Origin: Bacteroidaceae bacterium
Lineage (GTDB): Bacteria; Bacteroidota; Bacteroidia; Bacteroidales; Bacteroidaceae
Reading direction: 5' to 3'
DNA length: 64,000 nucleotides
NCBI GenBank assembly: GCA_017560945.1
Contig: JAFZDY010000016.1
Span: 1 to 64,000, forward strand
The position numbers and the translations under genes are program-made. A model generated the notes under the pieces. It was given only the letters and a program-made list of their open reading frames with translations, made no database searches and was not told the DNA's origin. Shown here one piece after another: positions 54,763 through 64,000 of the stretch. The stretch's first letter is position 1; each line of letters begins with the position of its first letter.

Positions 54763-57267
54763 ATGAAAAGATTTTTGATGACATTCGCATGTTTGTGTAT
54801 GGTTGCCATTGTCTCAATGGCTCAAGCGGACAAGTTTTACATTGTCAAAAATAATAAGACTGCTCCCATTGTAGTCGATGAAAACGATTGGATGGGAGTT
54901 ATTCGTGCTGCCATTAATTTGGGTGACGATGTTCGCAAGGTTACAGGAATTCCCTCGCTTGTCGTGTTGAATGAAATTCAGGATAGACCTTCTATTATCG
55001 TAGGTACCATCGGTAAGAGTAAAAACATTGATAAACTCATCAAAGAAAAGAAACTTAATGTCAAGGATATCAAAGGTCAGTGGGAGAGTTATGTCATTCA
55101 AGGAATAGATGGAAACCTTGTTGTTGCAGGAAGTGACAAACGTGGTACTATCTATGGTATTTACGAAATATCACGTCAGATTGGTGTCTCTCCATGGTAT
55201 TGGATGGCCGATGCTCCTGTTGAACACAAGGATGAATTATGGTTCTCTACCACTCGTGTCACCGATGCTCCGCGTGTGAAATATCGTGGTATCTTCATCA
55301 ACGATGAGTGGCCTTCTTTCGGTACATGGTGCAACACACACTTTGGAGGAGTTAATTCCAAGGCGTATGAAAAGATATTTGAACTATTGCTTCGTTTGAA
55401 AGCCAACTACTTTTGGCCTGCTATGTGGGCTTCTGCGTTCAATGAAGACGATCCACTGTCCCCTCGATTGGCAGACGAAATGGGTATTGTGATGGGTACT
55501 TCTCACCACGAACCTATGATGCGTTCACACCAAGAGTATTTACATCGTAAAGAACAGGTCGGTCCATGGGACTATGCGACCAATAAGGAACGTGTAGATC
55601 AGTTCTTCCGCGAAGGTATGGAGCGTAACAAGGAGTATGAAAATCTTGTCACCATAGGTATGCGCGGTGATGGAGATGTAGCCATGGGAAATGGTGACGA
55701 TGAGGAAAACATGAAGACACTGAAGAATGTGGTCGATGGTCAGCGTAAAATCATTAAGGATATATATGGTCGTGCAGATGCCGTACCTCAATTGTGGGCC
55801 ATCTTCACCGAGGTTCAACGCTATTACGATGCTGGTTTTACTGTACCCGATGATGTTACATTGCTCCTTTGCGATAACAATTGGGGATACATCCGTCGCA
55901 TAGGTCGCGATTTTGAACGTAAACGTAAGGGTGGTCTTGGCCTCTATTATCATATCGATATGAACGGAGGTCCTTGGAATGATCGTTGGGTAAACACCAC
56001 CACTGTGCCAAAGTTGCGCGAACAACTGAACCTTGCCTATCAATCGGGCATAGACCGTATCTGGATTATCAATGTAGGTGACTTGAAACCAAAGGAAATG
56101 CCTATCTCATTCATTATGGATTATGCGTGGGATCCCACTTCTGTACTCCCTGGTGATGAGCAAAAGTGGTTAAACGAGTGGTCTTCCGACATCTTTGCCG
56201 GACTTCCTCTCGAACTCACAGATGAGTGTGCCGACATCATTGCTACATATTCAAAACTCAACCTCCTTCGCAAGCCCGAGGCACAATACCTTGGTATCTT
56301 CAACTACGAGGAGATGCTTCACTTGAACAACCATTGGCAATCCCTTGTCCTTCGTTGCGAAGCCCTCAAGGAGCAAATACCTGCTGAGGCTCAAGATGCC
56401 TTTTATCAATTGGTGTACTATCCAGCCGTGGCCAGTGCCGGTGTAGCCATGATGTACAATGCTGCCACCATGGGTGATAGTCTTACTGTTCAGTATTTGA
56501 TGGACAAGGACAAACGTCTTACAACACATTATAACAAGGTTATGGCAGGTGGCAAGTGGGACGGCATGATGCTTGATAATCATATTGGTTACACTCAGTG
56601 GTCAATACCCGATGATAACCGTCATCCCATGACACTTGGTTTCAGAGTTCCTCATGACTTGAGTGTCCAGAAGGAGACCAGCGAATACTCCATTGCTGCC
56701 TATGACTATACACACAAGGACGATGAGTGGATTTTCCTCGAAGGTCTTGGTCGTGGCAAGGGATGTATGGGAGCCAAGGATGTGATGCGTCCCTCTGACG
56801 TAAGTGGAAACGGACCAGTTCTTGAATACAAGGTGAACTTGACCTCCGAGGGAAAAGTTGCCATTGGTATCCTTCCGACACAAGACATCATGCCAGAGAG
56901 AGGTTTGCGTCTGGGTGTACAGATTGAAGATCAACCCATGCAACTCATTGATGCACGTCGTGGCCTTGTCGATACATTCTCTGAGTACACCAAGCAGAAC
57001 CTTTCTGTATCAAAGGTATTAAAACCCCTTCCTCCTCAGAGTCGTTTGTCTCTAAGTGGTTTTGTAAACGGTCGTCAATTGCAACGTCGTACTGAGGTGT
57101 TTGACAATCTCCGTTGGCTGGATGCCACTTTCGAAAACCTCACACCTGGTACTCACACACTCAAGATTATCATGGTTGATCCCGAAATTGTGGTTGAACA
57201 ACTTGTCATCAATCCAGATAACGCACGTTATAGTTACTTCGGTGCTGGGTATCAGTGGAATTACTAA
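54763..57267 (+). CDS. Xylan alpha-1,2-glucuronidase, GH115
   Basis: An 834-residue enzyme that removes 4-O-methyl-glucuronic acid from internal positions of xylan, complementing GH67, which needs non-reducing ends. Signal peptide 1-20 (MKRFLMTFACLCMVAIVSMA). Family segments: GTIYGIYEISRQIGVSPWYWMADAP, KYRGIFINDEWPSFGTWC, ANYFWPAMWASAFNEDDP and GMRGDGDVAMG. Followed after 45 bp by GH127, so they form an operon. Length fits the family. Confidence 0.95.
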   Translation: MKRFLMTFACLCMVAIVSMAQADKFYIVKNNKTAPIVVDENDWMGVIRAAINLGDDVRKVTGIPSLVVLNEIQDRPSIIVGTIGKSKNIDKLIKEKKLNVKDIKGQWESYVIQGIDGNLVVAGSDKRGTIYGIYEISRQIGVSPWYWMADAPVEHKDELWFSTTRVTDAPRVKYRGIFINDEWPSFGTWCNTHFGGVNSKAYEKIFELLLRLKANYFWPAMWASAFNEDDPLSPRLADEMGIVMGTSHHEPMMRSHQEYLHRKEQVGPWDYATNKERVDQFFREGMERNKEYENLVTIGMRGDGDVAMGNGDDEENMKTLKNVVDGQRKIIKDIYGRADAVPQLWAIFTEVQRYYDAGFTVPDDVTLLLCDNNWGYIRRIGRDFERKRKGGLGLYYHIDMNGGPWNDRWVNTTTVPKLREQLNLAYQSGIDRIWIINVGDLKPKEMPISFIMDYAWDPTSVLPGDEQKWLNEWSSDIFAGLPLELTDECADIIATYSKLNLLRKPEAQYLGIFNYEEMLHLNNHWQSLVLRCEALKEQIPAEAQDAFYQLVYYPAVASAGVAMMYNAATMGDSLTVQYLMDKDKRLTTHYNKVMAGGKWDGMMLDNHIGYTQWSIPDDNRHPMTLGFRVPHDLSVQKETSEYSIAAYDYTHKDDEWIFLEGLGRGKGCMGAKDVMRPSDVSGNGPVLEYKVNLTSEGKVAIGILPTQDIMPERGLRLGVQIEDQPMQLIDARRGLVDTFSEYTKQNLSVSKVLKPLPPQSRLSLSGFVNGRQLQRRTEVFDNLRWLDATFENLTPGTHTLKIIMVDPEIVVEQLVINPDNARYSYFGAGYQWNY

Positions 57268-57312
57268 TGACATTATCAAGTTGATATACATATTTAATAA
57301 CAAGTTATACAT

Positions 57313-59712
57313 ATGAAACTTACAAAATCGTTTAAAACCTTACTCATGGTGGTTGCGTTATCCGCACCTGCCAGTACTGCTATGTCTCAGGACAGACTTT
57401 ACCCAAACACATTTTCTCTGTCCGAGGTACAATTGCTCGATGGTCCTTTCAAGCACGCCATGGAGTTGAACATTGACGTATTGTTGCAATACGACACCGA
57501 TCGCCTGTTGGCTCCCTTCTTGAAGGAGGCTGGTTTGCCCAAGAAGGCCGAGTATTTCCCTAACTGGGAAGGTCTCGATGGTCACGTAGGTGGACACTAC
57601 GTATCGGCTTTGGCTATGCACTATGCCGCTACAGGTAATCAGGAGTGCAAGGACCGTCTCGACTATGTGCTTGCTGAACTCAAGCGTTGTCAGGACAAGA
57701 ATGGAAATGGATATGTAGGTGGTGTACCCGATGGTACTCGCATTTGGAGCGAGGTGAAGGGTGGTAATCCTACATTCGTTAACCGTTATTGGGTGCCTTG
57801 GTACAACATTCACAAGACCTTTGCTGGATTGCGTGATGCATGGATGTATGCTGGTAGCGAATTGGCTAAGGAGATGTTCCTTAAGTTATGCGATTGGGGT
57901 TGCGATGTGACAGACCCCTTGACCGATGCTCAGATGGAACAGATGTGTGGTCAGGAGTTTGGTGGTATGAACGAGGTGTATGCCGACGCCTATCAGATGA
58001 CCGGTGACCTCAAGTACCTCAATACTGCTAAGCGTTTTGCACACCATTGGTTGCTCGATAGCATGGCCGAGGGTGTGGATAACCTGGACAACAAGCATGC
58101 CAATACCCAAGTACCCAAGGTTGTTGGTCATGCACGTACGGCTGAGATGTGTCAGTTAGCTGGACAAACAGAGGATGCCGCTTACTATCAGAAGGCTTCA
58201 GAGTTCTTTTGGGAGACAGTAGTTAATACTCGTTCTTTGGCCTTTGGTGGAAATAGCCGTCGCGAGCACTTTGCCCCTGCTGACGATTGCAAGAGTTATG
58301 TTGACGATCGAGAAGGTCCCGAGTCATGCAATACCAATAACATGATGAAGTTGACTCAAAACCTCTTCCGCATGACCGGTGATGTACGCTATGCCGATTA
58401 CTATGAGCGTGCTATGTTCAACCACATCCTTTCAACCCAACATCCTGAACATGGTGGATATGTATACTTCACCCCCGCACGTCCTGCACACTATCGTGTC
58501 TATTCCCAGCCCAATAGCGGTATGTGGTGTTGCGTAGGTACAGGTATGGAGAATCACGGTAAGTACGGTGAATTCATCTATACTCACACCGATGATGAAC
58601 TCTACATCAACCTCTTTGTAGCTTCACAACTCAACTGGAAGGAGAAGAAGTTCAGCCTCAAGCAGGAGACCAATTTCCCCAATGAAGAGACCGTACGTTT
58701 CACCGTTAATTCCAAGAAAGCTCAAACATTGAAACTCAATATCCGTTGTCCGTGGTGGGTGAAACCTGGTGAGATGAAGGTTATCTGCAATGGTAAGGAC
58801 TATGCCATCGGTGCTACTCCCTCTTCATATATCGAGATTGAGCGTAAGTGGAAGAATGGCGATGTCATCGAGGTGATCATGCCTATGAGCATTACCGTTG
58901 AGGAACTTCCCAACCTCTCCAACTACATTGCCATCATGCGCGGTCCCATCCTCTTGGGTGCACGCATGGGTACTGAGCGTTTGGATGGCTTGGTAGCCAA
59001 CGATGGACGTTGGGCACACATTGCTCACGGTCCGTTGGTATCACTCTTTGATACTCCCTTCCTCATTGGTGAACGCGAGGAGATTGTACAGAAACTTCAG
59101 GGAATGAAACCCGTCAGTGGCAAGCCTTTGCACTTCACTGTACCAGGTTTGTTCGACGAGAAGTTCAAGAACCTCGAACTTGAACCCTTCTACGGTATCC
59201 ATGATAGTCGCTACATGATGTACTGGCTCTCAATGACTAAGGCCGAGTATGCCGACTATCAGCAGAGCATGCGCGAGACCGAGAATCAGAAGTTGGAACT
59301 CGATGCACGTACCATCGATGCCATAGCCACCGCCGAGCAACAACCCGAGGTAGATCATCAGATGAAGACCCAAAGTTCTCAGAAGGGCAACTTCCAAGGC
59401 GAGGGTTGGCGCGATGCTTCCAATGGTGGATTCTTCTCATACAACATGGACACCAAGGGCGAGGAGAACCTCACACTCATGGTGCGTTACTGGGGTAACG
59501 AGAATGGTAACCGCAACTTCGACATCATGATTGACGACCATGTGCTCGCTACCGAAAACATCGTGGGCAAATGGAGACGCGAGGCATTTGTCAATGTGGA
59601 GTACCCCATCCCCTCTGAGTGGTTGAAGGGCAAGAGTGTTATCAATGTACGTTTCCAGGCAAAACCCGGTAACTATGCCGGTGGCGTGTTCTACGTTCGA
59701 TTGATTAAGTAA
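57313..59712 (+). CDS. Beta-L-arabinofuranosidase-type enzyme, GH127 (DUF1680)
   Basis: A 799-residue exported protein (signal MKLTKSFKTLLMVVALSAPASTAMS). The GH127 core holds the zinc/cysteine site: Glu and Cys in EGPESCNTNNMMK and the Cys pair in GMWCCVGTGMENHGKYGE, one of which is the nucleophile in the family prototype HypBA1. The C-terminal 130 residues (from about 660) form a beta-sandwich of the DUF6805-like type. Family members remove beta-L-arabinofuranose; some have other activities. Second gene of the operon with GH115. Confidence 0.92.
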   Translation: MKLTKSFKTLLMVVALSAPASTAMSQDRLYPNTFSLSEVQLLDGPFKHAMELNIDVLLQYDTDRLLAPFLKEAGLPKKAEYFPNWEGLDGHVGGHYVSALAMHYAATGNQECKDRLDYVLAELKRCQDKNGNGYVGGVPDGTRIWSEVKGGNPTFVNRYWVPWYNIHKTFAGLRDAWMYAGSELAKEMFLKLCDWGCDVTDPLTDAQMEQMCGQEFGGMNEVYADAYQMTGDLKYLNTAKRFAHHWLLDSMAEGVDNLDNKHANTQVPKVVGHARTAEMCQLAGQTEDAAYYQKASEFFWETVVNTRSLAFGGNSRREHFAPADDCKSYVDDREGPESCNTNNMMKLTQNLFRMTGDVRYADYYERAMFNHILSTQHPEHGGYVYFTPARPAHYRVYSQPNSGMWCCVGTGMENHGKYGEFIYTHTDDELYINLFVASQLNWKEKKFSLKQETNFPNEETVRFTVNSKKAQTLKLNIRCPWWVKPGEMKVICNGKDYAIGATPSSYIEIERKWKNGDVIEVIMPMSITVEELPNLSNYIAIMRGPILLGARMGTERLDGLVANDGRWAHIAHGPLVSLFDTPFLIGEREEIVQKLQGMKPVSGKPLHFTVPGLFDEKFKNLELEPFYGIHDSRYMMYWLSMTKAEYADYQQSMRETENQKLELDARTIDAIATAEQQPEVDHQMKTQSSQKGNFQGEGWRDASNGGFFSYNMDTKGEENLTLMVRYWGNENGNRNFDIMIDDHVLATENIVGKWRREAFVNVEYPIPSEWLKGKSVINVRFQAKPGNYAGGVFYVRLIK

Positions 59713-59745
59713 TTCCTCAGTCAGTAGAGAGATATACATACAAAT

Positions 59746-59779
59746 AAAGGCACGGAGATTTCATTTTCTCTGTGCCTTT
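59746..59779 (+). terminator. Terminator of the GH115-GH127 operon
   Basis: AAAGGCACGGAGA (59,746-59,758) pairs with TCTCTGTGCCTTT (59,767-59,779), followed by a T-rich run. Confidence 0.85.
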
Positions 59780-59835
59780 GTTATTTTTGCTTCTTTCCAC
59801 TAAGTAGGGGGGAGAGAAGTAAACTCAGTACCCTT

Positions 59836-60543
59836 TCACTTTCTTATCCTTTCCCTCCATTCACGTTGTTCATACGCATCCATCTTTTCAATGGCATAGC
59901 GTAGCATGGTACGGGGCATGGTAGAAGCGTGTTTGTCGAGGAAGATGCGTAGTAGCCCAATGTCTCGTTTGCCCATTTCGCGAAGCATCCATCCCACCGC
60001 CTTTTGCATCAGGTCATGCGTCGAGTACACCAATTTGTCAGCCAATGCAAAAGCATCGCTCAAGTCTCCTTTGCGAATGAAGGCCAATGTACTCACTATC
60101 GCAATACGTCTTTCCCATAGTGACGGACTTTCCGCCAAGCGATAGAGTAGGGTACGGTCTTCGCGAGGGTATAAGTGTTCGCCCACTATGTGGGGGGCTG
60201 ACACATCCACCAGGTCCCAGTTGTTGATGCGATTCGTGTGAGTTAGGTAAAAGTCAAAAATCCGTTCTTTCCCCTCATCCTTTGCCTTCCGATATTGAGC
60301 CATCAGTATCACCAGTGCACACATCCGGCACTCGTGCCACTCGCTATATAGCAGTTTTTCCACCACTTCCATAGATGCGTGTACATACCCCTTTGCCACT
60401 AATCGAATGTGAGGCACGGCCACGCCAAGGAACCTGTCTCCCTCGCCATATTCCCCTTCACCCGTCTTGAAGAACCGAGGCAGTATCACCACCTTCTCTT
60501 CATCGATATATTGCCGTAGCGATTGTACTATTTCGTCATACAT
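59836..60543 (-). CDS. AlkD-like DNA alkylation repair protein
   Basis: A 235-residue HEAT-repeat protein of the AlkD superfamily, which excises N3- and N7-alkylated bases. Typical residues: Trp and Asp in NNWDLVDVSAPHIVG, WERRIAIVSTLAFI and the LMQKAVGWMLREMGKRD end motif. No operon partner; AlkD-like proteins lacking activity exist, but these core motifs are intact. Confidence 0.9.
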   Translation of the reverse strand: MYDEIVQSLRQYIDEEKVVILPRFFKTGEGEYGEGDRFLGVAVPHIRLVAKGYVHASMEVVEKLLYSEWHECRMCALVILMAQYRKAKDEGKERIFDFYLTHTNRINNWDLVDVSAPHIVGEHLYPREDRTLLYRLAESPSLWERRIAIVSTLAFIRKGDLSDAFALADKLVYSTHDLMQKAVGWMLREMGKRDIGLLRIFLDKHASTMPRTMLRYAIEKMDAYEQREWRERIRK

Positions 60544-60729
60544 GGTTGAAAAAGTGCTAAATAAATACTAAAATCACTTTGCAAATATAGGTAGAATTTA
60601 TTATTCCTCCTCTTTTTCTTACAAAAAATAGTATTCACTTCGATTATAAAATATGCAAGAATGTAGATATTCTAAAAAATAACATAAATAAAAGATAGCT
60701 TTCATTGGGTAGATTTAAAAATAAATATG

Positions 60730-60737
60730 TATCTTTG
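60730..60737 (+). promoter_or_regulatory. -7 box before the SPOR-domain gene
   Basis: TATCTTTG; a TTG at 60,705-60,707 lies 22 bp upstream. Start codon 21 bp downstream. Confidence 0.6.
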
Positions 60738-60757
60738 CCGGATAAAGTGAATTTACA

Positions 60758-61990
60758 ATGAAAGAATTGACCAAACATATCGAGGCGCTGTTGGTGGACA
60801 ACGATTGTGTGATACTTCCACAATTCGGTGGTTTTGTGACCAATATGGCTCCGGCACGATGGGTGGAGGAAGAAAATTCACTACTCCCTCCTTATCGTAC
60901 GATAGGGTTCAATCCTCAATTGAAAATCAATGATGGATTGTTAGTGCAATCTTATATGATCACGCACGATGCGACCTATCCCGAAGCCGCACGTTTGGCT
61001 GAGGCCGCCATTGAACGACTGAGCCAGGAATTGTACCAAAAGGGTTCAGTTGAGATGCATGGCATAGGCACACTGAGACGCACATTGGTGGGTGAATATA
61101 AGTTTGACCCTACAGAGGATGGTGTTATCACTCCTGCCTTATACGGACTTGACGCCGTACAGATGAAACCGTTGACAGTACTCGAAGAAGAACGCAAGGT
61201 TGCTGCTTCACAGGTAGTTAATAAGCCCAAAGTGGTGGTAGTCGAAGAATCAGTGACAGAGACTCCTGTCATAGAAAATAAAAACAAAGCCGTAGTTATC
61301 AAGATAAAACACGAGTGGATAGCCAATGCAATGGGCATAGTTGCCGCCATATTGCTATTTTTCTTCCTCTCAACACCTGTAGACAACACTTATATCGAAG
61401 AGGAAAACTATGCATCATTCGGCAACATCAGCGTATTTGACCAAGTGAAGGACAAGTCGGTACTGACAACCTTGGTTGAGCAAATGAGCGCACCCGTAGC
61501 TCCTGAAACAAAAAAGACTACAACGACTTTATCCGAGAAGAGTGATGCAATCGCTATGGCAAAAAAAACTGAAGTCACACCTTCCGTAAAGTCTACAGAA
61601 AAGGAAACTTTCGAAACAAAGGTTGAACTCGCAACCACAGAAAAGCATGCCGAAGTTGTAGTTCCCGTAGTTAAGGCAGAACCGACACCAATACCTGTAG
61701 CAAAACCTGCTGAGGTAACACCCGAAGCAAAGCCCATAGAGGTTGCCCCCAAAAAGAGTGCAAGTTACAACATCATTGTAGCCAGCGTACCAGCTGAGAG
61801 CGACGTGAAAGGCACAATCGAAGACTTTGCTGCTAAAGGTTACCCTGGTGCATTCCTGGTAAAAGGTAATGGACGCTTCCGCATAGCACTGAAGGCCTAT
61901 GACACCGAAGCAGAAGCATATAGTCAAGTGAACGAGTTGAAGCAAAATCCCATGTTCAAAGATGCTTGGGTTTTGAAGACAAGGAACTAA
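60758..61990 (+). CDS. Inner-membrane SPOR protein with N-terminal HU-like (CCDC81-type) domain
   Basis: A 410-residue bitopic protein. Residues 1-140 (ELTKHIEALLVDNDCVILPQFGGFVTNMAPAR) match the prokaryotic HU-like/CCDC81 family found on the cytoplasmic side of such proteins. One transmembrane helix lies at about 187-206. A Thr/Lys/Glu-rich linker leads to a C-terminal SPOR domain (332-410, SYNIIVASVPAESD...FRIALKAYDTEAEA). SPOR domains bind denuded glycan at the division site, so a link between septum and nucleoid is plausible. The FHA gene follows after 74 bp. Confidence 0.88.
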   Translation: MKELTKHIEALLVDNDCVILPQFGGFVTNMAPARWVEEENSLLPPYRTIGFNPQLKINDGLLVQSYMITHDATYPEAARLAEAAIERLSQELYQKGSVEMHGIGTLRRTLVGEYKFDPTEDGVITPALYGLDAVQMKPLTVLEEERKVAASQVVNKPKVVVVEESVTETPVIENKNKAVVIKIKHEWIANAMGIVAAILLFFFLSTPVDNTYIEEENYASFGNISVFDQVKDKSVLTTLVEQMSAPVAPETKKTTTTLSEKSDAIAMAKKTEVTPSVKSTEKETFETKVELATTEKHAEVVVPVVKAEPTPIPVAKPAEVTPEAKPIEVAPKKSASYNIIVASVPAESDVKGTIEDFAAKGYPGAFLVKGNGRFRIALKAYDTEAEAYSQVNELKQNPMFKDAWVLKTRN

Positions 61991-62064
61991 AAGATTTAAA
62001 CATAGATGAATCAGACACGAGAGTGCCTAAGATTCGAAAGAGAGAAAAAAGAGGGAAGTGAGAG

Positions 62065-62595
62065 ATGAAACGAGTAAGATGCCCCAAGTGTGAAAACTTC
62101 ATCACATTCGACGAAACACAATATGCCGATGGCCAATCATTGGTCTTTGTCTGTCCCGATTGCAAGAAACAATTTGGCATACGCATAGGAGTATCGAAAC
62201 TGAAGGCTACACGTCGCGAAGAGAAGGTGGACGAACAGGAGAACCAACAAGCGTGTGGAAGCATAGTAGTGGTGGAGAATGTCTTTGGATACAAGCAAGT
62301 ACTCCCTTTGTTTGAAGGCGATAACACCGTAGGAAGACGCAACCAAGGAACACAAATTACTGTACCTATTGAAACGGCTGATCCAAGCATGGACAGACAT
62401 CATTGCATCATCAACGTAAAACGCAACAAACAGGGCAAACTCATCTATACCTTGCGCGATGGATTAAGCAACACAGGCACCTTCCTGATGAATGAGATAT
62501 TAGGTCCTAAGGATAGGATGCGCATCAACGATGGTGACATCATCACTATAGGAGCTACCACCATCATATTGCGTGAAGGAGTGGGTAATGAATAA
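62065..62595 (+). CDS. FHA-domain protein with N-terminal zinc ribbon
   Basis: A 176-residue protein. The first 40 residues form a MJ0042-type zinc ribbon with Cys6, Cys9, Cys30 and Cys33. The FHA domain follows (about 75-172) with the phospho-threonine pocket residues in NTVGRRNQGT, SMDRHHCIIN and SNTGTFLMNE. FHA domains bind phosphothreonine partners, so a Ser/Thr kinase target elsewhere is implied. It lies 82 bp upstream of the sigma-factor gene. Confidence 0.88.
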   Translation: MKRVRCPKCENFITFDETQYADGQSLVFVCPDCKKQFGIRIGVSKLKATRREEKVDEQENQQACGSIVVVENVFGYKQVLPLFEGDNTVGRRNQGTQITVPIETADPSMDRHHCIINVKRNKQGKLIYTLRDGLSNTGTFLMNEILGPKDRMRINDGDIITIGATTIILREGVGNE

Positions 62596-62645
62596 AGAAA
62601 TGCATTTTTTTGCATATTCATAACCCTTAATTCATATTTATTTTG

Positions 62646-62653
62646 TACTTTTG
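62646..62653 (+). promoter_or_regulatory. -7 box before the sigma-factor gene
   Basis: TACTTTTG fits TAnnTTTG, 24 bp before the start codon. No good -33. Confidence 0.55.
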
Positions 62654-62677
62654 CCGTTCAAAATCGATTTTGGATAA

Positions 62678-63541
62678 ATGAGACAACTTAAAATCACAAA
62701 AAGTATTACCAATCGCAGTAGCGAAGCGCTTGATAAATATTTGCTGGAGATTGGTAAAGAAGAATTGGTATCTGTCGAAGAAGAAGTAGAGTTGGCGCAA
62801 CGCATACGCCAAGGTGATCAGCGTGCGTTGGAGAAACTGACAAAGGCCAACTTACGTTTCGTAGTATCTGTAGCCAAGCAGTATCAAAACCAAGGACTCA
62901 GTTTGCAAGACCTTATCAATGAGGGAAATATCGGCCTCATTAAAGCAGCACAAAAGTTCGACGAAACACGCGGATTCAAATTCATCAGTTACGCCGTGTG
63001 GTGGATTCGTCAATCCATCCTTCAAGCTTTGGCTGAGCAATCACGTATCGTGCGCCTTCCGCTCAATCAAGTAGGTTCGGTGAACAAGATCAACAAGGTT
63101 CTCTCAAAGTTTGAACAGGAAAACGAGCGTCGCCCTTCTGTAGCCGAATTGGCAGAAGAGTTGAATATCGAAGAGGATAAGATTGCTGAGGTAATGCGCG
63201 TGAGTGGTCGTCAGGTATCTGTGGATGCGCCCTTTCAGGATGGAGAGGAAAATTGCTTGCTCGACGTGTTAACTAACGAGGATGCACCTCATACCGATAG
63301 TCCCATGGACAAAGAGTCACTCTGCTCAGAACTTGACAACATCCTTTCTGCTGTATTGAAAGATAGAGAGAAGAAAGTTATTGTGATGTCATTCGGTATT
63401 GGTTGTCACGAAAAGTCTTTGGAAGAAATTGGTGACTTATTAGGTCTTACTCGTGAGCGCGTACGTCAGATTAAAGAGAAGTCACTCCGTAAAATCAAGA
63501 ACGACCCGGGTAGCAAAATATTGCTCAAGTATTTGGGATAA
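62678..63541 (+). CDS. rpoD: Primary RNA polymerase sigma factor (sigma-70 type)
   Basis: A 287-residue sigma factor of the Bacteroidetes primary type, lacking region 1.1. Region 1.2 ([10 protein letters not shown]) starts it. Region 2 has [16 protein letters not shown] and the -7 reading helix [12 protein letters not shown], region 3 follows, and region 4 ends in the helix-turn-helix [20 protein letters not shown]. This factor recognises the TTTG/TAnnTTTG promoters found throughout the window. Confidence 0.97.
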   Translation: MRQLKITKSITNRSSEALDKYLLEIGKEELVSVEEEVELAQRIRQGDQRALEKLTKANLRFVVSVAKQYQNQGLSLQDLINEGNIGLIKAAQKFDETRGFKFISYAVWWIRQSILQALAEQSRIVRLPLNQVGSVNKINKVLSKFEQENERRPSVAELAEELNIEEDKIAEVMRVSGRQVSVDAPFQDGEENCLLDVLTNEDAPHTDSPMDKESLCSELDNILSAVLKDREKKVIVMSFGIGCHEKSLEEIGDLLGLTRERVRQIKEKSLRKIKNDPGSKILLKYLG

Positions 63542-63606
63542 TACTAAAAACAAGATTTATAGAATTAGCTATTATAAAAAGCTATATCTTATAAATAAAA
63601 AAATAA

Positions 63607-63640
63607 GAAAGGGACTATGTAATACACATAGTCCCTTATT
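63607..63640. terminator. Bidirectional terminator after the sigma-factor gene
   Basis: AAGGGACTATGT (63,609-63,620) pairs with ACATAGTCCCTT (63,626-63,637), with an A-run before and a T-run after. Serves the sigma gene and the convergent SGNH gene. Confidence 0.88.
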
Positions 63641-63662
63641 TTTTAGTGTATGTGGAAAGATA

Positions 63663-64000
63663 TCACTTATTTTCCTTCAATACACCACCGATGATGTCAG
63701 AAATACGGCGCAAGCCACGGTCATTGGGATGAATACCATCGGTTTGCATCTTATCACCATCCTCAGCAAACAATGTGTGGAGGTCTATCAAGTTCAAGCC
63801 GTACTCAGCGGCCACTTCTTTTTGAAGAGGAATAATCTCGTTCTTTATCACCTCATCGTTGATATTCCAAGAAGCCTTGAAGGCTGGTATAGGAGTACAG
63901 AGGTAGATTTTAGGAGTAGCTTCGGCCAAAGCCTGTTCTCTTTTCTTCTTATTCTTAGGCAAATTTGCCAATTCGGGCGAAAGTGTAGTAATCATCTGTA
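63663..64000 (-). CDS. SGNH/GDSL hydrolase, 3' part only
   Basis: The gene enters from the right edge; 112 codons are visible and the frame is open to the edge. The C-terminal block V DGIHPNDRGLRRISDIIG holds the catalytic Asp and His of SGNH esterases, and IYLCTPIPAFKASWNI resembles the core strand of sialate O-acetylesterase-like or acetylxylan esterase members. The nucleophile end is outside the window. Substrate unknown. Confidence 0.85.
   Translation of the reverse strand, partial: QMITTLSPELANLPKNKKKREQALAEATPKIYLCTPIPAFKASWNINDEVIKNEIIPLQKEVAAEYGLNLIDLHTLFAEDGDKMQTDGIHPNDRGLRRISDIIGGVLKENK

Overview
The window is chromosomal DNA from a Bacteroidales bacterium, most likely a Prevotellaceae-type gut or rumen plant-fibre degrader. 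The evidence is: Bacteroidetes-type promoters (TTTG about 20 bases before TAnnTTTG), a short primary sigma factor without region 1.1, lipoprotein signals of the form hydrophobic stretch plus Cys, many xylan and arabinose enzymes, and a type IX secretion C-terminal domain on a CotH protein. The last is common in Prevotella-like bacteria and rare in Bacteroides proper. No tRNA, rRNA or CRISPR array was seen.

Left part (1-11 kb): the 3' end of a carbohydrate esterase, a gene-free stretch with MITE-like inverted repeats, then a minus-strand xylan cluster. In transcription order this is a GPH-type sugar symporter, an intracellular GH43, an SGNH esterase, a GH67 alpha-glucuronidase and a secreted CotH protein. 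From 11 to 23 kb lie housekeeping genes: threonine dehydratase, a small envelope pair, nadC, an M23 peptidase, a C69 dipeptidase, a phosphohexomutase and the dTDP-rhamnose genes rfbA, rfbC and rfbB.

Middle part (23-33.7 kb) is the accessory region and the most unusual part. Two AAA ATPases with DUF4143/PD-(D/E)XK-like C-termini are each bracketed by a matched pair of direct repeats. The repeats consist of a terminator hairpin plus a T/A-rich tail. The first ATPase unit also separates two copies of the last 195 bp of rfbB, as if it had inserted into that gene and restored its end. The region also holds a GH43-CBM6 enzyme, a PIN toxin-antitoxin pair, a long structured leader or small RNA before an orphan lipoprotein, an SMC/OLD-like ATPase operon with a small putative nuclease (a defence candidate), four iterated CACA-TGTG sites and a solitary MNT nucleotidyltransferase between two repeat copies.

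Right part (33.7-47 kb) is the L-arabinose operon on the minus strand: galM, a sodium symporter, araR (NrtR-type), araD, araA, araB, transketolase and rpiB. It carries arabinose through ribulose and xylulose-5-phosphate into the pentose phosphate pathway. Next to it lie galK and a second galM. Then come folC, dnaJ, grpE and an ABC-F ATPase. A divergent arabinoxylan locus follows: GH51 on the minus strand, GH115 and GH127 on the plus strand. The window ends with an AlkD-like protein, a SPOR protein, an FHA protein, the primary sigma factor and a partial SGNH hydrolase.

The xylan and arabinose genes fit one scheme. Surface and periplasmic enzymes remove glucuronic acid (GH115, then GH67), arabinose (GH51, GH43-CBM6, GH127) and esters. 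Transporters import the products, intracellular GH43 cleaves xylo-oligomers, and the ara operon consumes the arabinose.
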